Assembly: GCA_027186245.1 (NCBI GenBank)
Contig: CP114482.1
Coordinates: 24,013,209 to 24,077,208 of the forward strand
DNA: 64,000 nucleotides
Direction of reading: 5' to 3'
Source: Coriaria nepalensis
Taxonomy: Eukaryota > Streptophyta > Magnoliopsida > Cucurbitales > Coriariaceae
This document shows, piece by piece, positions 1 to 11,380 of this stretch. Within the stretch, counting starts at the first letter, position 1; each line of letters starts with the position of its first letter. Under the pieces are notes generated by a model. That model had not been told where the DNA came from. It made no database searches and worked only from the letters and a program-made list of their open reading frames with translations. The translations under genes were made by a program, and so were the position numbers.

Positions 1-585
1 GTGCGAAAAAGTAGAATTCTTTCGACTTACTTTTAATTGATTTAATGACTAGAGAAGACTAAATAACATGATTTTAAGGCTAAACAAACGCATAATTGCC
101 TTCAATAGATCAATTGCATGTTTTGCTCAAAAGTTGTGTTTGAAATGTGAAAATAGAATTTGTTTGAATTGATTTCGTATGATTTATTGACTCAAAGTGG
201 CTTAATGACCTGATTTTAAGGCTATACAAATGCATAGTTGCGTTCAAAAGATCCATCGCAAATTATGCACGAAAGTCGTGGTTCAAGTGCGAAAATAGAT
301 TTCGTTTGAATTGCTTTGAAGTGATTTAATTACTAGAAGAGACTCAATGGCATGATTTTAAGCCTAAACAATGGGTAATTTACTTGAATAGATCAATCGC
401 AAGTTATGCACAAAAGTCTCGTTTAAAGAGCCAAAATAGAATTCTTTCGAATTGCTTTCAAATGATTTGAGGACCACAAGAGACTCAATGACATGATTTT
501 GAGGCTAAAAAGATGCATAGTTTCCTTCAATGGTTGAATTGAAAGTTCTGAACGAAAGTTGTGTTTGAAGTGTGAAAAAATAGAA

Positions 586-727
586 TTTTTTCGACTTGCT
601 TTTAATTGATTTAATGACTAGAGATGACTCAATGATATGATTTTAAGGCTAAATAAACGCATAATTGCCTTTAATAGATCAATTGGATGCTTTGCACAAG
701 AGTTGTGTTTGAAATGCGAAAATAGAA
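586..727 (+). repeat. Monomer A (142 bp), representative copy
   Basis: First monomer of the 569-bp unit, read in unit 2. It begins ttttttcgactt (ttctttcgactt in other units). It carries gattttaaggctaaa followed by acgcataattgcc in place of the atgcatagttgcc seen in most other monomers, and ends tgtttgaaatgcgaaaatagaa. Compared with the family pattern, the A-specific marks are cgactt at the start, aaacgcataattgcc in the centre and gttgtgtttgaaatgcg near the end. The upstream boundary often forms a dyad with the end of monomer D. Confidence 0.93.
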
Positions 728-869
728 TTTGTTTGAATTGATTTCGTATGATTTATTGACTAAAAGTGGCTCAATGACCTGATTTTAAGGCTATACAAAT
801 GCATAGTTGCCATCAAAATATCCATTGCAAATTATGCATGAAAGTCGTGGTTGAAGTGCGAAAATAGAT
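728..869 (+). repeat. Monomer B (142 bp), representative copy
   Basis: Second monomer of the tetramer. It begins tttgtttgaattgatttcg, which lacks the CG of the ttcgttcg start found in C, D and G. It carries gactaaaagtggctcaatg, then ctatacaaatgcatagttgcc. Its third block is a(g/t)atccattgcaaattatgc instead of gatcaattgcaagttatgc. Later units split into recognisable B types: gcacaatgaccag, gctcaatgacttg, gctcaatgacatg with ctatagaaatgc, and gactaatagtgac near the array edge. These types are the best markers for tracing larger duplications. Confidence 0.93.
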
Positions 870-1010
870 TTCGTTCGAATTCCTTTGAAGTGATTTAATT
901 ACTAGAACAGACTCAATGACATGATTTCAAGACCAAACAATGGGTAATTTACTTGAATAGATCAATTGCAAGTTATGCACAAAAGTCTCGTTTAAAGAGT
1001 GAAAACGGAA
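870..1010 (+). repeat. Monomer C (141 bp), representative copy
   Basis: Third monomer. It begins ttcgttcgaatt or ttcgttggaattg, with gaagtgatttaattact following. Its centre is unusual for the family: aacaatgggtaatttacttg replaces the aatgcatagttgccttc block. It ends tctcgtttaaagagcgaaaatagaa. The central replacement is present in every C copy inspected, so it predates expansion of the tetramer. Confidence 0.93.
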
Positions 1011-1154
1011 TTCGTTCGAATTGCTTTCAAATGATTTGATGACAACAAGAGACTCAATGACATGATTTTAAGGCTAAAAAGATGCATAGTTGCCTTCAAT
1101 GGTAGAATTGGAAGTTCTGAACGAAAGTCGTGTTTGAAGTGCGAAAAAATAGAA
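1011..1154 (+). repeat. Monomer D (144 bp), representative copy
   Basis: Fourth monomer and the longest. It begins ttcgttcgaattgctttc and includes gacaacaagagactcaatg. It has gctaaaaagatgcatagttgcc, then caatggttgaattggaagttctgaac where other monomers have the gatcaattgcaagttatgcac block. It ends gtgcgaaaaaatagaa. The extra length comes from a longer A tract at its end, which together with the T-rich start of the next A monomer creates the 21-nt dyad annotated separately. Confidence 0.93.
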
Positions 1155-4100
1155 TTCTTTCGACTTACTTTGAATTGATTTAATGACTAGAGAAGATTCA
1201 ATGACACGATTTTAAGGCTAGACAAACGCATAATTGCCTTCAATAGATCAATTGCATGTTTTGCACAAAAGTTGTGTTTGAAATGCGAAAATAGAATTTG
1301 TTTGAATTGATTTCGTATGATTTATTGACTCAAAGTGACTCAATGACATGATTTTAAGGCTATATAAATGCATAGTTGGCTTCAAAAGATCCATGGCAAA
1401 TTATGCAGGAAAGTCGTGGTTGAAGTGCGAAAATAGATTTCGTTCGAATTCCGTTGAAGTGATTTAATTACTAGAAGAGACTCAGTGACATGATTTCAAG
1501 GAGAAAAAATGGGTAATTTACTTGAATAGATCAGTCGCAAGTTATGCACAAAAGTCTAGTTTAAATAGCGAAAATAGGATTGTTTCGAATTGCTTTCAAA
1601 TGATTTGATGACTACAAGAGACTCAATGACATGATTTTAAGGCTAAAAAGATGCATAGTTGTCTTCAATGGTTGAATTGGAAGTTCTGAACGAAAGTCTT
1701 GTTTGAAGTGCGAAAAAAAAGGATTCTTTCGACTTACTTTTAATTGATTTAAGGACTAGAGAAGACTCAATGACATGATTTTAAGGCTAAACGAAAGCAT
1801 AATTTCCTTCAATAGATCAATTGCATGTTTTGGAAAAAAGTTGTGTTTGAAATGCGAAAATAGAATTTGTTTGAATTGATTTCGTATGATTTATTGACTA
1901 AAAGTGGCACGATGACCAGATTTTAAGGCTATACAAATGCATAGTTGCCTTCAAAATATCCATTGCAAATTATGCATGAAAGTCGTCGTTGAAATGCGAA
2001 AATAGATTTCGTTCGAATTGCTTTGAAGTGAGTTAATTACCAGAAGAGACTTAATGACATGATTTCATGGTTAAACAATGGGTAATTTACTTGAGTAGAT
2101 CAATCGCAAGTTATGCACAAAAGTCTCGTTTAAAGAGCGAAAATAGAATTCGTCCGAATTGCTTTCAAATGATTTGATGACAACAAGAGACTCAATGACA
2201 TGATTTTAAGGCTAAAAAGATGCATAGTTGCCTTCAATGGTTGAATTGGAAGTTCTGAACGAAAGTCGTGTTTGAAGTGCGAAAAAGTAGAATTCTTTCG
2301 ACTTATTTTTAATTGATTTAATGACTAGAGAAGACTTAATGACTTGATTTTAAGGCTAAACGAAAGCATAATTGCCTTTAATAGATCAATTGCATGTTTT
2401 GGACAAAAGTTGTGTTTGAAATCCGAAAATAGAATTTGTTTGAATTGATTTCGTATAATTTATTTTCTAAAAGTGGCTCAATGACCTGATTTTAAGGATA
2501 TACAAATGCATAGTTGCCTTCAAAATATCCATTGCAAATTATGCAAGAAAGTCGTGGTTGAAGTGCGAAAATAGATTTCGTTCGAATTCCTTTGAAGTGA
2601 TTTAATTACTTGAAGAGACACAATGACATGATTTCAAGGCAAAAGAATGGGTAATTTACTTGAATAGATCAATCGCAAGTTATGCACAAAAGTCTCGTTT
2701 ACAGAGCGAAAATAGAATTCGTTCGAATTGCTTTCAAATGATTTCATGACAACAAGAGACTCAATGACATGATTTTAAGGCTAAAAAGATGCATAGTTGC
2801 CTTCAATGGTTGAATTGGAAGTTCTGAACGAAAGTCGTGTTTGAAGTGCGAAAAAATGGAATTCTTTCGACTTACTTTGAATTGATTTAATGACTAGAGA
2901 AGACTCAATGACATGATTTTAAGGCTAAACAAACGCATAATTGCATTCAATAGATCAATTGCATGTTTTGCACAAAAGTTGTGTTTGAAATGCGAAAATA
3001 AAAGTTGTTTGAATTGATTTCGTATGATTTATTGACTAAAAGTGGCTCAATGACTTGATTTTAAGGCTATACAAATGCATAGTTGCCTTCAAAAGATCCA
3101 TTGCAAATTATGCACGAAAGTCATGTTTCAAGTGCGAAAATAGATTTCGTTGGAATTGTTTTGAAGTGATTTAATTACTTGAAGAGACACAATGACATGA
3201 TTTCAAGGCTAAAGAATGGGTAATTTACTTGAATAGATCAATCGCAATTTATGCACAACAGTCTCGTTTAAAGAGCAAAAATAGAATTCGTTCGAATTGC
3301 TTTCAAATGATTTCATGACAACAAGAGACTCAATGACATGATTTTAAGGCTAAAAAGATGCATAGTTGCCTTCAATGGTTGAATTGGAAGTTCTGAACGA
3401 AAGTCGTGTTTGAAGTGCGAAAAAATGGAATTCTTTCGACTTACTTTGAATTGATTTAATGACTAGAGAAGACTCAATGACATGATTTTAAGGCTAAACA
3501 AACACATAATTGCCTTCAATAGATCAATTGCATGTTTTGCACAAAAGTTGTGTTTGAAATGCGAAAATAGAATTTGTTTGAATTGATTTCGTATGCTTTA
3601 TTCACTAAAAGTGGCACAATGACCAGATTTTAAGGCTATACAAATGCATAGTTGCCTTCAAAATATCCATTGCAAATTATGCATGAAAGTCGTTGTTGAA
3701 ATGCGAAAATAGATTTCGTTGGAATTGTTTTGAAGTGATTTAATTACTTGAAGAGACACAATGACATGATTTCAAGGCGAAAGAATGGGTAATTTACTTG
3801 AATTGATCAATCGCAAGTTATGCACAAAAGTCTCGTTTAAAGAGCGAAAATAGAATTCGTTCGAATTGCTTTCAAATGATTTGATGACAACAAGAGACTC
3901 AATGACACGATTTTAAGGCTAAAAAGATGCATAGTTGCCTTCAATGGTTGAATTGGAAGTTCTGAACGAAAGTCGTGTTTGAAGTGCGAAAAAGTAGAAT
4001 TCTTTCGACTTACTTTTAATTGATTTAATGACTAGAGAAGACTAAATAACATGATTTTAAGGCTAAACAAACGCATAATTGCCTTCAATATATCAATTGC

Positions 4101-5121
4101 ATGTATTGCACACAAGTTGTGTTTGAAATGCGAAAATAGAATTTGTTTGAATTGATTTCGTATGCTTTATTCACTAAAAGTGGCACAATGACCAGATTTT
4201 AAGGCTATACAAATGCATAGTTGCCTTCAAAATATCCATTGCAAATTATGCATGAAAGTCGTTGTTGAAATGCGAAAATAGATTTCGTTCGAATTGCTTT
4301 GAAGTGATTTAATTACTAGAAGAGACTCAATGACATGATTTCAAGGTTAAACAATGGGTAATGTACTTGAGTAGATCAATCGCAAGTTATGCACAAAAGT
4401 CTCGTTTAAAAAGCGAAAATAGAATTCGTCCGAATTGCTTTCAAATGATTTGATGACAACAAGAGACTCAATGACATGATTTTAATTCTAAAAAGATGCA
4501 TAGTTGCCTTCAATGGTTGAATTGGAAGTTCTGAACGAAAGTCGTGTTTGAAGTGCGGAAAAATAGAATTTTTTCGACTTACTTTTAATTGATTTACTGA
4601 CTAGAGAAGACTCAATGATATGATTTTAAGGCTAAACAAACGCATAATTGTCTTCAACAGATCAATTGGATGCTTTGCACAAAAGTTGTGCTTGAAATGC
4701 GAAAATAGAATATGTTTGAATTGATTTCGTATGATTGATTGACTAAAAGTGACTCAATGACATGATTTTAAGGCTATACAAATGCAGAGTTGCCTTCAAA
4801 ATATCCATTGCAAATTATGCTTGAAAGTCGTGGTTGGAGTGCGAAAATATATTTCGTTCGAATTGCTTTGAAGTGATTTAATTACTAGAAGAGACTTAAT
4901 GACATGATTTCATGGTTAAACAATGGGTAATTTACTTGAGTAGATCAATCGCAAGTTATGCACAAAAGTCTCGTTTAAAGAGCGACAATAGGATTCGTTT
5001 GAATTGCTTTGAAATGATTTGATGACTACAAGAAACTCAATGACATGATTTTAAGGCTAAAAAGATGCATAGTTGCCTTGAACGGTTGAATTGGAAGTTC
5101 TGAACGAAAGTCGTGTTTGAA

Positions 5122-7397
5122 GAGCGAAAAAATAGAATTTTTTCGACTTACTTTTAATTGATTTAATGAGTAGAGAAGACTCAATGATACGATTTTAAGG
5201 CTAGACAAACGCATAATCGCCTTCAATAGATAAATTGCATGTTTTGCACAAAAGTTGTGTTTGAAATGCGAAAATAAAAGTTGTTTGAATTGATTTCGTA
5301 TGATTTATTGACTAAAAAAGGCTCAATGACATGATTTTAAGGCTATAGAAATGCATAGTTGCCTTCAAAAGATCCATTGCAAATTATGCATGAAAGTCGT
5401 GTTTCATGTGCGAAAATAGATTTCGTTGGAATTGTTTTGAAGTGATTTAATTACTTGAAGAGATACAATGACATGATTTCAAGGCAAAAGAATGGGTAAT
5501 TTACTTGAATAGATCAATCGCAAGTTATGCACAAAAGTCTCGTTTAAAGAGCGAAAATAGAATTCGTCCGACTTGCTTTCAAATGATTTGATGACAACAA
5601 GAGACTCAATGACATGATTTTAAGGCTAAAAAGATGCATAGTTGCCTTCAATGGTTGAATTGGAAGTTCTGAACGAAAGTGGTGCTTGAAGTGCAAAAAA
5701 ATAGAATTTTTTCGACTTACTTTTAATTGATTTAATGACTAGAGAAGACTCAATGATATGATTTTAAGGCTAAACAAACGCATAATTGCGTTCAATAGAT
5801 CAATTGGATGCTTTGCACAAGAGTTGTGTTCGAAATGCGAAAATAGAATTTGTTTGAATTGATTTCGTATGATTTATTGACTAAAAGTGACTCAATGACC
5901 TGATTTTAAGGCTATACAAATGCATAGTTGCCTTCAAAATATGCATTGCAAATTATGCATGAAAGTCGTGGTTGAAGTGCGAAAATAGATTTCGTTCGAA
6001 TTGCTTTGAAGTGATTAAATTACTAGAAGAGACTCAGTGACATGATTTCAAGGCTAAACAATACGTAATTTACTTGAATAGATCAATCGCAAATTATGCA
6101 CAGAAGTCTCGTTTAAAGAGCGACAATGGGATTCGTTTGAATTGCTTTGAAATGATTTGATGACTACAAGAGACTCAATGACATGATTTTAAGGCTAAAA
6201 AGATGCATAGTTGCCTTGAACGGTTGAATTGGAAGTTCTGAACGAAAGTCGTGTTTGAACAGCGAAAAAATAGAATTTTTTCGACTTACTTTTAATTGAT
6301 TTAATGAGTAGAGAAGCCTCAATGACACGATTTTAGGGCTAGACAAACGCATAATTGCCTTCAATAGATCAATTGCATGTTTTGCACAAATGTTGTGTTT
6401 GAAATGCGAAAATAAAAGTTGTTTGAATTGATTTCGTATGATTTATTGACTAAAAGTGGCTCAATGACATGATTTTAAGGCTATAGAAATGCATAGTTGC
6501 CTTCAAAAGATCCATTGCAAATTATGCATGAAAGTCGTGGTTGAAGTGCGAAAATAGATTTCGTTCGAATTGCTTTGAAGTGATTTAATTACTAGAAGAG
6601 ACTCAGTGACATGATTTCAAGGCTAAACAATGGGTAATTTACTTGAATCGATCAATCGCAAGTTATGCACAAAAGTCTCGTTTAAATTGCGAAAATAGGA
6701 TTCTTTCGAATTGCTTTCAAATGATTTAATGACTACAAGAGACTCAATGACATGATTTTAAGGCTAGAAAGATGCATAGTTGCCTTCAATGGTTGAATTG
6801 GAAGTTATGAACGAAAGTCGTGTTTGAAGTGCGAAAAAATAGAATTTTTTTGACTTACTTTTAATTGATTTAATGACTAGAGAAGACTCAATGACATGAT
6901 TTTAAGGCTAGACAAAAGCAAAATTGCCTTCAATAGATCAATTGCATGTTTTGCACAAAAGTTGTGTTTGAAATGCGAAAATAAAAGTTGTTTGAATTGA
7001 TTTCGTATGATTTATTGACTAAAAGTGGCTTAATGACTTGATTTTAAGGCTATACAAATGCATAGTTGCCTTCAAAAGATCCATTGCAAATTATGCACGA
7101 AAGTCATGTTTCAAGTGCGAAAATAGATTTCGTTGGAATTGTTTTGAAGTGATTTAATTACTGGAAGAGACACAATGACATGATTTCAAGGCAAAAGAAT
7201 GGGTAATTTACTTGAATAGATCAATCGCAAGTTATGCACAAAAGTCTCGTTTAAAGAGCGAAAATAGAATTCGTTCGAATTGCTTTCAAATGATTTGATG
7301 ACAACAAGAGACTCAATGACATGATTTTAAGGCTAAAAAGATGCATAGTTGCATTCAATGGTTGAATTGGAAGTTCTGAACGAAAGTCGTGTTTGAA
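5122..7397 (+). repeat. Array 1, units 10-13: first copies with the gagtag A-type
   Basis: Units 10 and 12 start with gagcg or cagcg instead of gtgcg and have aatgagtagagaag in monomer A. The preceding D monomer has caataggattcgtttgaattg and gaacggttgaattgg. This linked D-plus-A haplotype is the one that recurs through 5-30 kb. Unit 12 has the private gaagcctc form, which reappears at unit 28 (near 15,420), 9,104 bp (16 units) downstream. Confidence 0.75.
5125..5145. other. 21-nt dyad symmetry at a D/A monomer boundary (representative)
   Basis: The left arm cgaaaaaat and right arm attttttcg are exact reverse complements separated by aga. The same 21-nt form recurs at many D/A boundaries of array 1. 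Other units have degraded forms (cgaaaaagt ... attctttcg or cgaaaaaatgg ... attctttcg) with one mismatch or one mismatch plus a G-T pair. It could extrude as a small hairpin. It is not a bacterial terminator: no GC-rich stem and no gene upstream. Confidence 0.8.
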
Positions 7398-10242
7398 GTG
7401 CGAAAAAATGGAATTCTTTCGACTTACTTTGAATTGATTTAATGACTAGAGAAGACTCAATGACATGATTTTAAGGCTAAACAAACGCATAATTGCCTTC
7501 AATAGATCAATTGCATGTTTTGCACAAAAGTTGTGTTTGAAATGCGAAAATAAAAGTTGTTTGAATTGATTTCGTACGATTTATTGACTAAAAGTGGCTC
7601 AAGGACTTGATTTTAAGGCTATACAAATGCATAGTTGCCTTCAAAAGACCCACTGCAAATTATGCACGAAAGTCATGTTTCAAGTGCGAAAATAGATTTC
7701 GTTGGAATTGCTTTGAAGTGATTTAATTACTAGATGAGACTCAATGACATGATTTCAAGGCTAAAAAATGGGTAATTTACTTGAATAGATCAATAGCAAC
7801 TTATGAACAAAAGTCTCGTTTAAAGAGCGAAAATAGAATTCGTTCGAATTGCTTTCAAATGATTTGATGACAACAAGAGACTCAATGACATGATTTTATG
7901 GCTAAAAAGTGGCATAGTTGCCTTCAATGGTTGAATTGGAAATTCTGAACGAAAGTCGTGTTTGAAGTGCGAAAAAGTAGAATTCTTTCGACTTACTTTT
8001 AATTGATTTAATGACTAGAGAAGACTTAATGACATTGTTTTAAGGCTAAACGAAAGCATAATTGCCTTCAATAGATCAATTGCACGTTTTGGACAAAAGT
8101 TGTGTTTGAAATGCGAAAATAGAATTTGTTTTAATTGATTTCGTATGATTTACTGACTAAAAGTGGCACAATGACATGATTTTAAGGCTATACAAATGCA
8201 TAGTTGCCTTCAAAATATCCATTGCAAATTATGCATGAAAGTCGTCGTTGAAATGCGAAAATAGATTTCGTTCGAATTGCTTTGAAGTTATTTAATTACC
8301 AGAAGAGACTTAATGACATGATTTCATGGCTAAAATATGGATAATTTACTTGAGTAGATCAATCGCAAATTATGCACAGAAGTCTCGTTTAAAGAGCGAC
8401 AATAGGATTCGTTTGAATTGCTTTGAAATGATTTGATGACTACAAGAAACTCAATGACATGATTTTAAGGCTAAAAAGATGCATAGTTGCCTTCAACGGT
8501 TGAATTGGAAGTTCTGAACGAAAGTCGTGTTTGAAGAGCGAAAAAATAGAATTTTTTCGACTTACTTTTAATTGATTTAATGAGTAGAGAAGACTCAATG
8601 ACACGATTTTAAGGCTAGACAAACGCATAATTGCCTTCAATAGATCAATTGCATGTTTTGCACAAAAGTTGTGTTTGAAATGCGAAAATAAAAGTTGTTT
8701 GAATTGATTTCGTATGATTTATTGACTAAAAGTTGCTCAATGTCATGATTTTAAGGCTATGGAAATGCATAGTTGCCTTCAAAAGATCCATTGCAAATTA
8801 TGCATGAAAGTCGTGTTTCATGTGCGAAAATAGATTTCGTTGGAATTGCTTTGAAGTGATTTAATTACTTGAAGAGACACAATGACATGATTTCAAGGCT
8901 AAAGAATGGGTAATTTACTTGAATAGATCAATCGCAAGTTATGCACAAAAGTCTCGTTTAAAGAGCGAAAATAGAATTCGTCCGACTTGCTTTCAAATGA
9001 TTTGATGACAACAAGAGACTCAATGACATGATTCTAAGGCTAAAAAGATGCATAGTTGCCTTCAATGGTTGAATTGGAAGTTCTGAACGAAAGTTGTGTT
9101 TGAAGTGCGAAAAAGTAGAATTCTTTCGACTTACTTTTAATTGATTTAATGACTAGAGAACACTAAATAACATGATTTTAAGGCTAAACAAACGCATAAT
9201 TGCCTTCAATATATCAATTGCATGTATTGCACAAAAGTTGTGTTTGAAATGCGAAAATAAAATTTGTTTGAATTGATTTCGTATGATTTATTGACTAAAA
9301 GTGGCACAATGACCAGATTTTAAGGCTATACAAATGCATAGTTGCCTTCAAAATATCCATTGCAAATTATGCATGAAAGTCGTCGTTGAAATGCGAAAAT
9401 AGATTTCGTTCGAATTGCTTTGAAGTGATTTCATTACTAGAAGAGACTCAATGACATGATTTCAAGGTTAAACAATAGGTAATTTACTTGAGTAGATCAA
9501 TCGCAAGTTATGCACAAAAGTCTCGTTTAAAGAGCGAAAATAGAATTCGTCCGAATTGCTTTCAAATGATTTGATGACAACAAGAGACTCAATGACATGA
9601 TTTTAAGGCTAAAAAGATGCATAGTTGCCTTCAATGGTTGAATTGGAAGTTCTGAACGAAAGTCGTGTTTGAAGTGCGAAAAAATAGAATTTTTTCGACT
9701 TACTTTTAATTGATTTAATGACTAGAGAAGACTCAATGATATGATTTTAAGGCTAAACAAACGCATAATTGCGTTCAATAGATCAATTGGATGCTTTGCA
9801 CAAAAGTTGTGTTTGAAATGCGAAAATAGAATCTGTTTGAATTGATTTCGTATGATTTATTGACTAAAAGTGGCTCAATGACTTGATTTTAAGGCTATAC
9901 AAATGCATAGTTGCCTTCAAAAGATCCATTGCAAATTATGCACGAAAGTCATGTTTCAAGTGCGAAAATAGATTTCGTTGGAATTGCTTTGAAGTGATTT
10001 AATTACTAGAAGAGACACAATGACATGATTTCAAGGCTAAAGAATGGGTAATTTACTTGAATAGATCAATCGCAAGTTATGCACAAAAGTCTCATTTAAA
10101 GAGTGAAAACAGAATTCGTTCGAATTGCTTTCAAATGATTTGATGACAACAAGAGACTCAATGACATGATTTTAAGGCTAAAAAGATGCATAGGTGCCTT
10201 CAATGGTTGAATTGGAAGTTCTGAACGAAAGTCATGTTTTAA
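7398..10242 (+). repeat. Five-unit block, copy 1 (second copy 9,104 bp downstream)
   Basis: Units 14-18 correspond unit by unit to units 30-34. Shared private variants include caaggacttg with aagacccactgc in B of unit 14 (near 7,600 and 16,700). Others are agttatttaattaccag with aaaatatggataat in C of unit 15, gttgctcaatgtcatg in B of unit 16, and gaacactaaataac in A of unit 17. Every offset is 9,104 bp, or 16 x 569. Confidence 0.85.
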
Positions 10243-11380
10243 GTGCGAAAAAGTAGAATTCTTTCGACTTACTTTTAATTGATTTAATGACTAGAGAACA
10301 CTAAATAACATGATTTTAAGGCTAAACAAACGCATAATTGCCTTCAATATATCAATTGCATGTATTGCACAAAAGTTGTGTTTGAAATGCGAAAATAAAA
10401 TTTGTTTGAATTGATTTCGTATGATTTATTGACTAAAAGTGGCACAATGACCAGATTTTAAGGCTATACAAATGCATAGTTGCCTTCAAAATATCCATTG
10501 CAAATTATGCATGAAAGTCGTCGTTGAAATGCGAAAATAGATTTCGTTCGAATTGCTTTGAAGTGATTTCATTACTAGAAGAGACTCAATGACATGATTT
10601 CAAGGTTAAACAATAGGTAATTTACTTGAGTAGATCAATCGCAAGTTATGCACAAAAGTCTCGTTTAAAGAGCGAAAATAGAATTCGTCCGAATTGCTTT
10701 CAAATGATTTGATGACAACAAGAGACTCAATGACATGATTTTAAGGCTAAAAAGATGCATAGTTGCCTTCAATGGTTGAATTGGAAGTTCTGAACGAAAG
10801 TCGTGTTTGAAGTGCGAAAAAATAGAATTTTTTCGACTTACTTTTAATTGATTTAATGACTAGAGAAGACTCAATGATATGATTTTAAGGCTAAACAAAC
10901 GCATAATTGCGTTCAATAGATCAATTGGATGCTTTGCACAAAAGTTGTGTTTGAAATGCGAAAATAGAATCTGTTTGAATTGATTTCGTATGATTTATTG
11001 ACTAAAAGTGGCTCAATGACTTGATTTTAAGGCTATACAAATGCATAGTTGCCTTCAAAAGATCCATTGCAAATTATGCACGAAAGTCATGTTTCAAGTG
11101 CGAAAATAGATTTCGTTGGAATTGCTTTGAAGTGATTTAATTACTAGAAGAGACACAATGACATGATTTCAAGGCTAAAGAATGGGTAATTTACTTGAAT
11201 AGATCAATCGCAAGTTATGCACAAAAGTCTCATTTAAAGAGTGAAAACAGAATTCGTTCGAATTGCTTTCAAATGATTTGATGACAACAAGAGACTCAAT
11301 GACATGATTTTAAGGCTAAAAAGATGCATAGGTGCCTTCAATGGTTGAATTGGAAGTTCTGAACGAAAGTCATGTTTTAA
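9105..11380 (+). repeat. Tandem duplication of a two-unit (1,138-bp) block
   Basis: Units 17-18 (9,105-10,242) are repeated directly as units 19-20 (10,243-11,380). Shared marks at a 1,138-bp offset are gaacactaaataac, gcacaatgaccag, aacaataggtaattt, aattggatgctttgc with agaatctgtttg, and tctcatttaaagagtgaaaac. The copies differ at only a few positions by eye, such as agtcgtg/agtcatg spellings at the ends. The unit of amplification here is an eight-monomer block, not the tetramer. Confidence 0.9.

Larger units (their letters stand above)
1..5121 (+). repeat. Array 1, units 1-9: heterogeneous segment
   Basis: Nine 569-bp units with many scattered private substitutions. Examples are a gctcaaaag change in A of unit 1, ggaccac in D of unit 1, gaaaaaaaagg at the start of unit 4, and gttaaacaatggg forms of C in units 4 and 8. 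The units are less uniform than those between 9 and 30 kb, and I found no long high-identity duplication confined to this stretch. The left end is cut by the window. Confidence 0.75.

Noticed and set aside
5125..5145. Rho-independent terminator or promoter at the A/T-tract dyad
   Set aside because: The stem is almost entirely A-T, it recurs at unit boundaries with no gene nearby, and the context is eukaryotic satellite.
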